Translations under genes and position numbers: made by a program
The notes under the pieces: model-generated
What the model was told of the DNA's origin: nothing
Databases searched by the model: none
Seen by the model: only the letters and a program-made list of their open reading frames with translations
Shown here: positions 18,912 through 26,972 of the stretch, piece after piece
Position numbering within the stretch: the first letter of the stretch is position 1
How the letters are laid out: each line of letters begins with the position of its first letter
From: Pseudomonadota bacterium
GTDB taxonomy: Bacteria > Pseudomonadota > Gammaproteobacteria > Pseudomonadales > Moraxellaceae
Assembly (NCBI GenBank): GCA_021851865.1
Contig: JAJZBU010000032.1
Coordinates: forward strand, 1 to 32,082
Reading direction: 5' to 3'
DNA length: 32,082 nucleotides

Positions 18912-20132
18912 ATGGCAGAGATCAAAAAGGTCGTGTTGGCGTATTCCGGTGGTTTGGATACCTCGATCATCCTGCGCTGGTTGCAAGAGCAGTATCAGTG
19001 CGAGGTGGTCACGTTTACCGCTGACATCGGCCAAGGAGAGGAACTCGAGCCGGCGCGCCTGAAGGCCCAGGCCATGGGCGTGCAGGACATCTTTATCGAT
19101 GACTTGCGCGAGGAGTTCGTGCGTGATTTCGTCTATCCGCAATTTCGTGCCAATGCCTTGTACGAGGGTGAATACCTCCTCGGCACCTCGATCGCGCGGC
19201 CTTTGATCGCCAAACGTCTGGTCGAGATCGCCGAGATGACCGGTGCTGACGCCATCGCTCATGGCGCCACCGGCAAGGGCAACGACCAAGTGCGTTTTGA
19301 GCTCGGTGCTTACGCTCTCAAGCCGGGCATTCGTGTCATCGCTCCTTGGCGTGAGTGGACGCTGAATTCGCGCGAGGCGCTGATGGACTATGCGCGCGAA
19401 CACGCCATCCCGGTCGACTTTGCCCAGGCCGGACGCAAGAGCCCCTACTCGATGGACGCCAATCTGCTGCACATCTCCTACGAGGGTGGTGGACTCGAGG
19501 ACCCCTGGTGGCAGCCGGAAGAGGACATGTGGCGCTGGACCGTCGCGCCCGAGCAGGCACCGGATCGTCCCGAGTTTGTCGAGCTGACCTATGCGCGTGG
19601 CGACATCGTCGCCATCAATGGGCAGGCGATGTCGCCGGCTACGGTACTCGCCTGGCTCAACAATAAGGGGGGCGAGCACGGTATCGGTCGTCTTGATCTG
19701 GTGGAAAATCGTTATGTTGGCATGAAGAGCCGTGGCTGCTACGAGACGCCAGGCGGCTGCATCATGCTGAAAGCGCACCGCGCTATCGAATCGATCACCC
19801 TCGATCGTGAGGTCGCCCACCTCAAGGACGAGCTCATGCCGCGTTATGCCAGCTTGGTCTATAACGGCTACTGGTGGAGCCCGGAGCGTCTCATGTTGCA
19901 GCGCATGATCGATGAGTCGCAGGCGCAGGTCAACGGCGTGGTCAGGGTCAAGCTCTACAAGGGTGGGGTGATGGTGGTGGGACGTCGCTCCGACGACTCG
20001 CTCTTCGACGCCAGCATCGCTACGTTTGAAGACGACCGTGGCGCCTACAACCAGAAAGACGCCGAAGGGTTCATCCGCCTCAATGGCCTGCGCCTACGCA
20101 TCGCCGCCGCGAAAGGGCGATCGATGCGCTGA
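18912..20132 (+). CDS. argG: argininosuccinate synthase
   Basis: ArgG joins citrulline and aspartate with ATP to form argininosuccinate. The 406-residue protein is of the type common in Pseudomonas and alphaproteobacteria. The ATP pyrophosphatase loop is AYSGGLDTS (residues 10-18). [33 protein letters not shown] and [15 protein letters not shown] are canonical. ATG 18912 is preceded by GAGG (18901-18904). It is convergent with nth: its TGA stop and the nth stop lie back to back with no spacer. Confidence 0.98.
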   Translation: MAEIKKVVLAYSGGLDTSIILRWLQEQYQCEVVTFTADIGQGEELEPARLKAQAMGVQDIFIDDLREEFVRDFVYPQFRANALYEGEYLLGTSIARPLIAKRLVEIAEMTGADAIAHGATGKGNDQVRFELGAYALKPGIRVIAPWREWTLNSREALMDYAREHAIPVDFAQAGRKSPYSMDANLLHISYEGGGLEDPWWQPEEDMWRWTVAPEQAPDRPEFVELTYARGDIVAINGQAMSPATVLAWLNNKGGEHGIGRLDLVENRYVGMKSRGCYETPGGCIMLKAHRAIESITLDREVAHLKDELMPRYASLVYNGYWWSPERLMLQRMIDESQAQVNGVVRVKLYKGGVMVVGRRSDDSLFDASIATFEDDRGAYNQKDAEGFIRLNGLRLRIAAAKGRSMR

Positions 20133-20144
20133 TCAGGCCAGCGC
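20126..20144. terminator. hairpin across the argG/nth stop codons
   Basis: GCGCTG (20126-20131) and CAGCGC (20139-20144) pair around a seven-base loop. The hairpin contains both stop codons, which together form the palindrome TGATCA (20130-20135). No T-tract follows, so it is at best a weak bidirectional terminator or 3' end protector. Confidence 0.35.
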
Positions 20145-20777
20145 CGCCGCCTGCAGGTCCTTGGCGGCGCAAAGATCCGCGACTAGGCATTGCTGGCAGC
20201 GCGGTCGCCGTGCCGTGCAGGTATAACGCCCGTGCAGAATCAGCCAGTGGTGAGCGTTCTGCAAATAGGCCGCCGGTACGGCGGCCAGCAGACCTTCTTC
20301 GACGGCGCGAACATGCCGTCCCGGAGCGAGACCGGTGCGGTTGGCGACGCGGAAGATGTGTGTATCGACCGCCATGGTCGGCCAACCGAAAGCGGTGTTG
20401 AGCACGACGTTGGCGGTCTTGCGGCCGACTCCAGGGAGTGACTCAAGCGCCTCGCGACTTTCCGGAACGGCTCCGTCATGACGATCGAGCAGCAAGGCAC
20501 AGGTGGCGATCACGTGCTCGGATTTACTGCGAAAGAGTCCCAGGCTACGAACATAAGGGATCAGTCCGTCGACCCCCAGGGCGAGCACGCTGGCGGCGTC
20601 GGGATGTTGAGCGAAGAGCGGGCGCGTGGCGCGATTGACGGCGACATCGGTCGACTGCGCCGATAGCATGACGGCAATCAGGAGCTGAAAGTTCGAGCCA
20701 TATTCGAGTTCGGTGCGTGGTTGCGGATTGGCCGCCTGCAGACGTGCAAAAAATTCCTCCCTGGCGCTGCTATTCAT
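20133..20777 (-). CDS. nth: endonuclease III
   Basis: Nth is a DNA glycosylase/AP lyase that removes oxidised pyrimidines. The 214-residue protein has the helix-hairpin-helix [13 protein letters not shown] with catalytic Lys120, and the catalytic Asp138 in [11 protein letters not shown]. The [4Fe-4S] cysteines are Cys187, Cys194, Cys197 and Cys203. All six positions equal those of E. coli Nth, which confirms the ATG at 20777. It overlaps the rnfB stop by eight bases, so the two are cotranscribed. Linkage of nth to an Rnf-type gene also occurs in E. coli (rsx operon). Confidence 0.97.
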   Translation of the reverse strand: MNSSAREEFFARLQAANPQPRTELEYGSNFQLLIAVMLSAQSTDVAVNRATRPLFAQHPDAASVLALGVDGLIPYVRSLGLFRSKSEHVIATCALLLDRHDGAVPESREALESLPGVGRKTANVVLNTAFGWPTMAVDTHIFRVANRTGLAPGRHVRAVEEGLLAAVPAAYLQNAHHWLILHGRYTCTARRPRCQQCLVADLCAAKDLQAAALA

Positions 20778-21483
20778 CGTCAAGCTCTGCCGCTGCCAGC
20801 TTCTGCTGACAGTCAGCGACGCGCTGTTCGAGAATCTGCTGTTCCTGCCGCCAGGACTCGTGCTGCGCATGTTGTGGCGCCGCGGCAGCGTCCTTGAGAT
20901 GTTTTTTCAATTCGCTGCGCGCAAGTGCCGCTGCTACCTTGAGTGTTGCCAGAGGCGTCGGCGTCGGGCGCGGCGCCGGCGGTGCGCTGGCGGCGCGTCG
21001 GGCGAGCAAGGCGTGGTGGCGGGTGCGCCAACGCACTGACTCTTGTGGATCAGGTAGCCGCGGCAAGCCACTGTCCCGCATCTCGATGCAGTCGACCGGG
21101 CAGGGCGCGACACAAAGATCGCAGCCAGTGCAGTCGGCAGCGAGCACCGTATGCATCATGCCGGAGGCTCCGACGATGGCGTCGACCGGGCAGGCCTGGA
21201 TGCATTTGGTGCAGCCTATGCATTCTTCCTCACGGATATAGGCGACGAGACGAGTCGACAGTGTCTGACCATAAGAAGGATCGAGCGATAGGTGGGGGCG
21301 TCCCGTCAGCGCGGCGAGAGCTGTGATCACTTCTTCCCCGCCAGGGACGCAGTGATTGATCGCCTCGCCCGCTGCGATGGCCTCGGCGTAGGGGCGGCAA
21401 CCGGGGTGTTGGCATTTTTGGCACTGCGTCTGCGGCAGTAGGGCATCGATCGCCTCGATCAGGGCGATGCGTGTATCGTTCAT
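20770..21483 (-). CDS. rnfB: RnfB/RsxB-type polyferredoxin lacking the membrane anchor
   Basis: RnfB is the ferredoxin-like subunit of the Rnf/Rsx electron-transfer complex. This 237-residue protein has the N-terminal cluster motif (Cys21, Cys24, Cys29, Cys45) and two ferredoxin clusters (Cys88/91/94/98 and Cys118/121/124/128). The usual N-terminal membrane helix is missing: the protein starts right at the [12 protein letters not shown] region. A C-terminal extension (about 165-237) is Ala-rich with a likely coiled coil. No rnfA, C, D, G or E is nearby. An in-frame GTG at 21531 would add 16 non-hydrophobic residues, so it would not restore an anchor. nth overlaps its 3' end. Confidence 0.88.
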   Translation of the reverse strand: MNDTRIALIEAIDALLPQTQCQKCQHPGCRPYAEAIAAGEAINHCVPGGEEVITALAALTGRPHLSLDPSYGQTLSTRLVAYIREEECIGCTKCIQACPVDAIVGASGMMHTVLAADCTGCDLCVAPCPVDCIEMRDSGLPRLPDPQESVRWRTRHHALLARRAASAPPAPRPTPTPLATLKVAAALARSELKKHLKDAAAAPQHAQHESWRQEQQILEQRVADCQQKLAAAELDDE

Positions 21484-21803
21484 CGGTCTTGCGCGAGAGG
21501 CCCCGAAGTGTTGCGGGGAGGGATAGCACACCGGCTCGACCGGTCCTGTTCTCGCGACCTCCTGTGCGGGTGATGGCTATCGTGACCATAAAAAGCGATT
21601 CACGGCTTATGTTCCTGAGATGTCCTCTGCCTGTCAAGGCTTGCGCCGTTTCTCGTGCCAGGCACTGAAAGCCATCAAAAGCGGGCGCAGGAGAGATAGC
21701 GCTCGCCGAGCAATGACTTGCTTCTTATGAACTACTCCAACCAAGTCGCGATCGTGTCCCCGTGCGTGGTGTAACAGCGCCGGCCACCTGCGTCGGGACC
21801 GGC
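21484..21803. other. 320-base gene-free stretch between nadB and rnfB
   Basis: Both flanking genes are on the minus strand. The part near rnfB carries a probable promoter (21609-21637) and a leader with two small hairpins: CCCCG/CGGGG at 21501-21518, and ACCGG/CCGGT at 21530-21544. The minus strand also shows AGGAGG at 21563-21558, but no start codon lies at a useful distance. The half near nadB holds only a weak GCCGG/CCGGC repeat without a T-tract. No tRNA, small gene or repeat element was recognised. Confidence 0.6.
21609..21637 (-). promoter_or_regulatory. putative sigma-70 promoter for rnfB-nth
   Basis: On the minus strand a perfect TTGACA (21637-21632) is followed after 17 bases by GAACAT (21614-21609, 3/6 including the important second and last positions). 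Transcription would begin near 21602, giving a leader of about 120 bases with two hairpins before rnfB. Confidence 0.45.
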
Positions 21804-23405
21804 TCAAAAGCCGTAGGCACTTGGGTTGAGAATGGTGTCGCGTGCCTCGTTCGCCGTATTGGGGTAGTCAAGAATGTAGTGCAGACCGCGTGACTCATGC
21901 CGTGCCATGGCGCTGCGGATGATGAGTTCGCTGACCAGGGTGAGGTTGCGCAATTCGACGAGATCGTTGCTGATGCGGTAATTGCTGTAGTAGTCGTGGA
22001 TCTCGCGGCGTAGGAGCTGGACGCGATTGAGTGCGCGCTGCAGGCGTTTGTTGGTGCGCACGATGCCGACATAGTCCCACATGAAGCGGCGCAGCTCATC
22101 CCAGTTGTGGGCGATGACGACGTCTTCATCGGGGTCGCGTACCTGACTGCCGTCCCAGATCGGGAGGTCGTGCTGCGGCAGAGGATCCTGGCTCTGCAAG
22201 TGAATGGAATCGGCGGCAGCGCGGGCGAAGACGATGCATTCGAGCAGGGAGTTGCTGGCCATGCGGTTGGCGCCGTGTAGACCGGTGCTGGCGGTTTCAC
22301 CAATGGCAAAAAGACCGGGGACGTCGGTCTGCGCCTGGAGGTTGGTGATGACGCCGCCACAGGTGTAGTGGGCGGCGGGCACGACCGGAATGGGGGCGCG
22401 CGTGATGTCGATGCCGAAGCCAAGCAGACGCTCATACAGGGTTGGAAAGTGGCCGCGGATGAAGTCGTCAGAACGGTGCGAGATGTCGAGAAGGACGTGA
22501 GCGATACCGAGGCGCTTCATCTCGAAATCGATGGCGCGTGCGACGATGTCGCGTGGTGCCAGTTCGCAGCGCGGATCGAAGCGTTGCATGAAGCGGTCGC
22601 CATTGGGCAGGGTCAGGACGCCGCCTTCGCCGCGCATCGCTTCGGTGATGAGAAAGGACTTGGCCTCCGGGTGGTAGAGGCAGGTCGGATGAAACTGGTT
22701 GAATTCGAGATTGCTGACCCGGCAGCCGGCCCGCCAAGCCATGGCGACGCCATCGCCGGTGGCGATATCGGGATTGGTGGTGTAGAGGTAGGCCTTGCTG
22801 GCGCCGCCGCAACAGAGGGCGACGAAGGGCGCCGCGTAGGTGTCGATGTCGCCATGCTTCTTGTCGAGAACGTAGACGCCGAGGACGTGATCGGGACCAG
22901 CCAGCCCCAGTCGGCGGCGGGTGATGAGGTCGATGGCAACCTTGTCTTCGAGCAGGTCGATGTGGGCGAGTTTTTGCACCTGCTGGATCAGGCTGCTGGA
23001 AATGGCCAGCCCCGTCGCGTCGGCGACGTGCAGGATGCGGCGGTGGCTGTGTCCGCCCTCGCGGGTCAGATGGGGCTCATCCGAATCGTCGGCAGTGGTG
23101 AAGCGCACGCCCTGATCCATCAGCCAAGTGACTGCTTCGGGGCCGTGTTCGACGGTCATCTCGACGGCATCGCGGTGGCACAGGCCGGCGCCAGCGACCA
23201 GGGTATCCTCGACGTGCGAAGCGTAGGAGTCGGTGTCATCGAGAACGGCGGCGACGCCGCCCTGGGCATAATAAGTGCTCGCTTCGGTCAGTTTTGATTT
23301 GCTCAAAACGGCGACTTTCAGATGTGGACTGAGGCGCAGCGCCAGGGTCAGACCGGCAGCGCCGCTGCCGATGATGATGACGTCGTAGGAGATGATTTTA
23401 CCCAT
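21804..23405 (-). CDS. nadB: L-aspartate oxidase
   Basis: NadB oxidises L-aspartate to iminoaspartate with FAD, the first step of NAD synthesis; quinolinate synthase NadA uses the product. From ATG 23405 it has 533 residues. Signatures in order: the FAD-binding VIIIGSGAAGLTLAL, YYAQGGVAAVL, HLTREGGHSHRRI, LEFNQFHPTCLYHP, ELAPRDIVARAID, HYTCGGVI, and the second FAD contact GLHGANRMASNSLLEC. Upstream in-frame ATG (23417) and TTG (23426) are possible. 23405 is preferred because GAGA precedes it and the N-terminus then aligns with Pseudomonas NadB. It is divergent from the mucD-like gene. Confidence 0.97.
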   Translation of the reverse strand: MGKIISYDVIIIGSGAAGLTLALRLSPHLKVAVLSKSKLTEASTYYAQGGVAAVLDDTDSYASHVEDTLVAGAGLCHRDAVEMTVEHGPEAVTWLMDQGVRFTTADDSDEPHLTREGGHSHRRILHVADATGLAISSSLIQQVQKLAHIDLLEDKVAIDLITRRRLGLAGPDHVLGVYVLDKKHGDIDTYAAPFVALCCGGASKAYLYTTNPDIATGDGVAMAWRAGCRVSNLEFNQFHPTCLYHPEAKSFLITEAMRGEGGVLTLPNGDRFMQRFDPRCELAPRDIVARAIDFEMKRLGIAHVLLDISHRSDDFIRGHFPTLYERLLGFGIDITRAPIPVVPAAHYTCGGVITNLQAQTDVPGLFAIGETASTGLHGANRMASNSLLECIVFARAAADSIHLQSQDPLPQHDLPIWDGSQVRDPDEDVVIAHNWDELRRFMWDYVGIVRTNKRLQRALNRVQLLRREIHDYYSNYRISNDLVELRNLTLVSELIIRSAMARHESRGLHYILDYPNTANEARDTILNPSAYGF

Positions 23406-23466
23406 GTCGGTTCTCATTGCGATCAAGTGGGCGTCGAGATATAGGTCCGACGGGCTGTGTTGCGAC

Positions 23467-23472
23467 AGTATA
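23467..23472 (-). promoter_or_regulatory. putative -10 element for nadB
   Basis: The minus strand reads TATACT (5/6), about 60 bases upstream of the nadB ATG. The -35 region at 17-base spacing (TTCCGT) is poor. Confidence 0.35.
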
Positions 23473-23584
23473 CGATCGATGCGCGGTCGACGGAATCGTC
23501 AGCGTGAGGGCGAATCGACGTGAGATTGCAAAATATTACTTCAAGTTAAGTGTCAGGCGACCTATTTCGGGCTAAGGTGAACGG

Positions 23585-23605
23585 GTCACCGGCGTTGTCG
23601 GTGAC
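23585..23605 (+). promoter_or_regulatory. inverted repeat upstream of mucD
   Basis: GTCACCG and CGGTGAC form a perfect seven-pair inverted repeat around GCGTTGT. It lies about 105 bases before the mucD ATG and could be an operator or an mRNA leader hairpin. Confidence 0.35.
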
Positions 23606-23636
23606 ATGATCGAGATGGCCCTCAGATGAAAGGAGG

Positions 23637-23687
23637 ATGCGGGCGAGAGGCCGCATGGCGCGGATGGCCATCCCTCCCTGTCGATAG
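23637..23687 (+). CDS. possible 16-codon leader ORF before mucD
   Basis: The ATG at 23637 abuts AGGAGG (23631-23636), and a second in-frame ATG at 23655 follows GAGAGG with four bases of spacing. The frame ends in TAG at 23685-23687, inside the second leader hairpin. It encodes a short basic peptide (MARMAIPPCR from the second ATG). No homologue is recognised. It may be chance in GC-rich DNA. Confidence 0.2.
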   Translation: MRARGRMARMAIPPCR

Positions 23688-23692
23688 ACAGG
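23677..23692 (+). promoter_or_regulatory. stem-loop 17 bases before mucD start
   Basis: CCTGTC and GACAGG form a six-pair stem with the tetraloop GATA. It lies between the strong AGGAGG and the mucD ATG, and could affect ribosome access. Confidence 0.35.
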
Positions 23693-23709
23693 CGACCCGC
23701 GGGACACTG

Positions 23710-25077
23710 ATGAAACGACAGATCTTACGCTGGACACTGGGGCTTTTGGCCCTGTTGTCGATGAACCTTGGGGCGGCCGAACTCGCTGATTTCACGCATG
23801 TGGCGCAGGAGAGTGAGCCCGCCGTCGTCAATATCACGGCGACCAGCAAATCCATGGTGCAGGGCATGGATCCGCAAGCCATCTTTCGCCAGTTTTTTGG
23901 TGGAGGCATGCCGCAGCAAGCGCCGGTGCCGCAGATCAGCGAGTCGCTGGGGTCGGGATTCATCATCTCCAGTGATGGCTATATTCTGACCAACAATCAT
24001 GTCGTGCACGGTGCGAGCAAGGTCATCGTCAAGCTATCCGACCGTCGCGAGTATCAGGCCAAGGTCATCGGCACCGACCAGCGCGCCGATATCGCCCTGC
24101 TCAAGATCGCCGCCAAGAACCTGCCCGTGGTACAGATCGGCAGTCCGGATCAGCTTCAGGTCGGTCAGTGGGTGCTCGCCATCGGCTCACCCTTCGGGTT
24201 CGACTATACCGTGACGCACGGCATCATCTCGGCCACCAGCCGGGCCTTGCCGAACGAGGCTTATGTGCCCTTCATTCAAACCGATGTGCCCATCAATCCG
24301 GGAAATTCCGGCGGCCCGCTGATCAACATGCAGGGGCAGGTGGTGGGGATCAACTCGCAGATCTATAGCCGTTCTGGCGGCTTCATGGGCCTGTCTTTTG
24401 CGATTCCTATCGATGTCGCCATGGAAGTGGTCAAGCAGCTCAAGCAGCATGGCAAAGTTCGCCGCGGTTATCTCGGTGTCGAGATTCAGGAAGTGACGCG
24501 TGACTTGGCCACGGTCTATGGCTTGCCCAAGCCGGCCGGTGCCCTGGTGGCGCATGTCATGCCCGACAGTCCAGCGGCACACGCCGGTCTCAAGGAAGGT
24601 GACGTGATCATCGCGCTCAATGGTCGCACCATCGATCATGCCTCCGAATTGCCGCAGTGGGTGGGACGTCTGCCCGTTGACTCGATGCAGTCACTGACCG
24701 TGGTGCGCGCAGGCAAGACGATCAAGTTGCCGCTCAAGATCGGTTTGTTGCCGGCGCTCGGCGATGATGTCGGTAGCGGCGGTGGCAGTGACGCCACGCA
24801 GGGGCAGCATCTCGGCTTGCAGTTGCGGGATCTGTCGCCGGAAGAAAAGCAGGCGATCGGTGTCGCTGGTGTGGTTGTGACGCAGGTCGTCGATGGTCCC
24901 GCGGCCGACGCTGGTGTCCATGTTGGCGACGTCATCGTCCGCATCGATCATCACGACATCGCCGATGTGCAGGCTTATACCCAGGCGGTGCAAGCTCTGC
25001 CGCGCAACAAGCCGGTGGAACTGGTGATCAATCGTCAGGGCAATACCCTGATTCTGGCGATCACGCTGACGCCGTGA
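23710..25077 (+). CDS. mucD: DegP/MucD-type periplasmic serine protease
   Basis: HtrA-family proteases degrade misfolded envelope proteins. From ATG 23710 the protein has 455 residues: a signal peptide (MKRQILRWTLGLLALLS, cleavage near GAA), a trypsin-like domain with the triad His97 (TNNHVV), Asp127 (RADIALLKI) and Ser200 (GNSGGPL), then two PDZ domains (about 255-345 and 365-455). In-frame ATG 23626 is rejected because its extra 28 residues would bury the signal peptide. The site before 23710 is weak (CGGGA). nadB-(algU-muc)-mucD-lepA is the Pseudomonas order, but the sigma/anti-sigma genes are missing here. A hairpin separates it from lepA. Confidence 0.93.
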   Translation: MKRQILRWTLGLLALLSMNLGAAELADFTHVAQESEPAVVNITATSKSMVQGMDPQAIFRQFFGGGMPQQAPVPQISESLGSGFIISSDGYILTNNHVVHGASKVIVKLSDRREYQAKVIGTDQRADIALLKIAAKNLPVVQIGSPDQLQVGQWVLAIGSPFGFDYTVTHGIISATSRALPNEAYVPFIQTDVPINPGNSGGPLINMQGQVVGINSQIYSRSGGFMGLSFAIPIDVAMEVVKQLKQHGKVRRGYLGVEIQEVTRDLATVYGLPKPAGALVAHVMPDSPAAHAGLKEGDVIIALNGRTIDHASELPQWVGRLPVDSMQSLTVVRAGKTIKLPLKIGLLPALGDDVGSGGGSDATQGQHLGLQLRDLSPEEKQAIGVAGVVVTQVVDGPAADAGVHVGDVIVRIDHHDIADVQAYTQAVQALPRNKPVELVINRQGNTLILAITLTP

Positions 25078-25084
25078 GTGGTGG

Positions 25085-25118
25085 CCATGAAGGCATCCGA
25101 TGCAGGGTGCCTTCATGG
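25085..25118 (+). terminator. 11-pair hairpin after mucD
   Basis: CCATGAAGGCA (25085-25095) and TGCCTTCATGG (25108-25118) form a perfect 11-pair stem with a 12-base loop, eight bases after the mucD stop. The expected T-tract is missing (GATGTAAATC follows). It may be an imperfect terminator, a 3' stabiliser, or a site governing lepA read-through. Confidence 0.5.
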
Positions 25119-25166
25119 ATGTAAATCAGGTAGACTGGCGACCTTTACGCCGTACAGGTTTTTTTC

Positions 25167-26969
25167 GTGGTCGACATCACTCATATCCGTAATTTTTCCA
25201 TCATCGCCCACATCGATCATGGTAAATCAACGCTGGCGGATCGCTTCATCCAACTTTGTGGCGGTCTTGAAGATCGCGAGATGCAGGCTCAGGTGCTCGA
25301 CTCGATGGATCTCGAACGCGAGCGCGGTATCACCATCAAGGCGCATTCGGTGACCTTGCACTATCGCAGTCGCGTCGACGGCATACTTTACCAGCTCAAC
25401 TTTATCGATACCCCGGGGCACGTCGACTTCTCTTATGAGGTGTCGCGTTCGCTCGCGGCCTGTGAGGGGGCTTTGCTCGTCGTCGATGCCGCGCAGGGCG
25501 TCGAGGCGCAATCGGTGGCCAATTGCTACACCGCCCTCGATCAGGGGCTGACGGTGATGCCGGTGCTCAACAAGATCGATCTACCACAGGCAGACCCTGA
25601 ACGAGTCAGCCAGGAGATCGAGGAGATCATCGGCATCGAAGCGACAGACGCAGCCCAGGTCAGTGCCAAGACCGGCCTTGGTGTCGAGGATCTGCTCGAT
25701 CGTCTGGTGCAGACGATACCGGCGCCGCAAGGAGAGCGTGAGGCCCCCCTGCAAGCGCTCATCATCGATTCCTGGTTTGATAATTATCTCGGCGTCGTCT
25801 CTTTGGTGCGCGTCCAGCATGGCCGCGTGCGCAAGGGCGACAAGATCATGGTCAAGAGCACGGCGGCCACCCATCTGGTAACCTCCGTCGGCGTCTTTAC
25901 CCCCAAACACAGTGAGACCGCTGAACTGGCGGCCGGCGAAGTCGGCTTCGTCATCGCCGGTATCAAGGATATTTTTGGCGCTCCGGTCGGCGATACCCTG
26001 GTGCTCGCCAGCCATGCCGACGTCGACGCTCTGCCGGGGTTCAAGAAGGTCAAACCCCAGGTCTACGCCGGTCTTTTTCCGATGAGTTCGGAAGAGTATG
26101 AGCCTTTTCGCGAGGCCTTGGCCAAGCTGACGCTGAACGATTCTGCCTTGTTCTATGAGCCGGAGTCCTCCGATGCTCTTGGCTTTGGCTTTCGTTGTGG
26201 CTTTCTCGGCATGCTGCACATGGAGATCGTGCAGGAGCGTCTCGAGCGCGAATACCATCTCGATCTGTTGACGACGGCGCCGACGGTCATCTACGAGGTG
26301 GTCACGCGCAAAGGCGAGACCGTCTACGTCGACAATCCCTCCAAGCTTCCCGACATCGGAAGTATCGAGGAGTTTCGTGAACCTCTCGCTGTTTGCCACA
26401 TCCTGGTGCCGCCGGAATACCTCGGCGATGTCATCAAGCTCTGTCAGGAGCGCCGGGGCGTGCAGAAGAACATGATGTTCCACGGCAAGCAGGTGGCGCT
26501 CAGCTATGAGATTCCGATGGCCGAGGTCGTGCTCGACTTCTTCGATCGGCTGAAGTCGGTATCGCGCGGCTATGCTTCGCTCGATTATGGTTTCGCCCGT
26601 TTTGAAGCGACGCGCTTGGTGCGCGTCGACATCCTGATCAACGGCGATCGTGTCGATGCCTTGTCGGTCATCTGCCATACCGATCAGGCTCGCTATCGCG
26701 GCTTGGCTCTGACCGAGAAGATGAAAGAACTGATCCCGCGTCAGATGTTCGATGTCGCCATCCAGGCGGCCATCGGCAGTCAGGTCATCGCGCGGCAGAC
26801 GGTGAAAGCGTTGCGCAAGGACGTGCTCGCCAAGTGTTATGGCGGCGACGTCAGTCGCAAGCGTAAGCTGCTGGAAAAGCAAAAGGAAGGTAAAAAGCGC
26901 ATGAAGCAACTGGGGCGTGTAGAAATCCCCCAGGATGCTTTCCTCGCCATACTCAAGGTGGACAAATAA
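25167..26969 (+). CDS. lepA: elongation factor 4 (LepA)
   Basis: LepA/EF4 is a ribosome-associated GTPase implicated in translation initiation, 30S assembly and back-translocation. The 600-residue protein has the G1 loop AHIDHGKST, the switch region [11 protein letters not shown]3 DTPGHVD, G4 NKID, and the EF4-specific C-terminal domain ending [18 protein letters not shown]. The start is GTG. ACAGG at 25154-25158 is eight bases upstream and the alignment begins exactly there ([16 protein letters not shown]). lepB follows three bases after its stop. A TAGACT element at 25131-25136 may be its -10. Confidence 0.98.
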   Translation: MVDITHIRNFSIIAHIDHGKSTLADRFIQLCGGLEDREMQAQVLDSMDLERERGITIKAHSVTLHYRSRVDGILYQLNFIDTPGHVDFSYEVSRSLAACEGALLVVDAAQGVEAQSVANCYTALDQGLTVMPVLNKIDLPQADPERVSQEIEEIIGIEATDAAQVSAKTGLGVEDLLDRLVQTIPAPQGEREAPLQALIIDSWFDNYLGVVSLVRVQHGRVRKGDKIMVKSTAATHLVTSVGVFTPKHSETAELAAGEVGFVIAGIKDIFGAPVGDTLVLASHADVDALPGFKKVKPQVYAGLFPMSSEEYEPFREALAKLTLNDSALFYEPESSDALGFGFRCGFLGMLHMEIVQERLEREYHLDLLTTAPTVIYEVVTRKGETVYVDNPSKLPDIGSIEEFREPLAVCHILVPPEYLGDVIKLCQERRGVQKNMMFHGKQVALSYEIPMAEVVLDFFDRLKSVSRGYASLDYGFARFEATRLVRVDILINGDRVDALSVICHTDQARYRGLALTEKMKELIPRQMFDVAIQAAIGSQVIARQTVKALRKDVLAKCYGGDVSRKRKLLEKQKEGKKRMKQLGRVEIPQDAFLAILKVDK

Positions 26970-26972
26970 GCC

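Larger units (their letters stand above)
23406..23709. other. 304-base divergent intergenic region, nadB / mucD
   Basis: In Pseudomonas this is where algU (rpoE)-mucA-mucB lie; none is present. On the minus strand a TATACT -10 (23472-23467) probably serves nadB. On the plus side are an AT-rich patch (23525-23552), a hairpin at 23585-23605, a strong AGGAGG at 23631-23636, a possible 16-codon open frame (23637-23687), and a second hairpin at 23677-23692 just before the mucD ATG. No clear sigma-E promoter (GAACTT-type -35) was found by eye. Confidence 0.6.

Noticed and set aside
21558-21563. AGGAGG on the minus strand as the rnfB ribosome-binding site
   Set aside because: The nearest in-frame start (GTG 21531) is 26 bases away and the conserved start (ATG 21483) is farther; spacing is unsuitable.
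21230-21637. minus-strand open frame upstream of and overlapping rnfB in another frame
   Set aside because: Most of it overlaps the conserved cysteine region of rnfB out of frame; the upstream part holds the probable rnfB promoter.
22368-23297. 309-codon open frame on the plus strand antisense to nadB
   Set aside because: Val/Gly/Asp-rich shadow of nadB codons; no ribosome-binding site or recognisable motif.
23626-23709. upstream ATG 23626 as the mucD start
   Set aside because: It would put 28 non-hydrophobic residues ahead of a clear signal peptide that starts at 23710.
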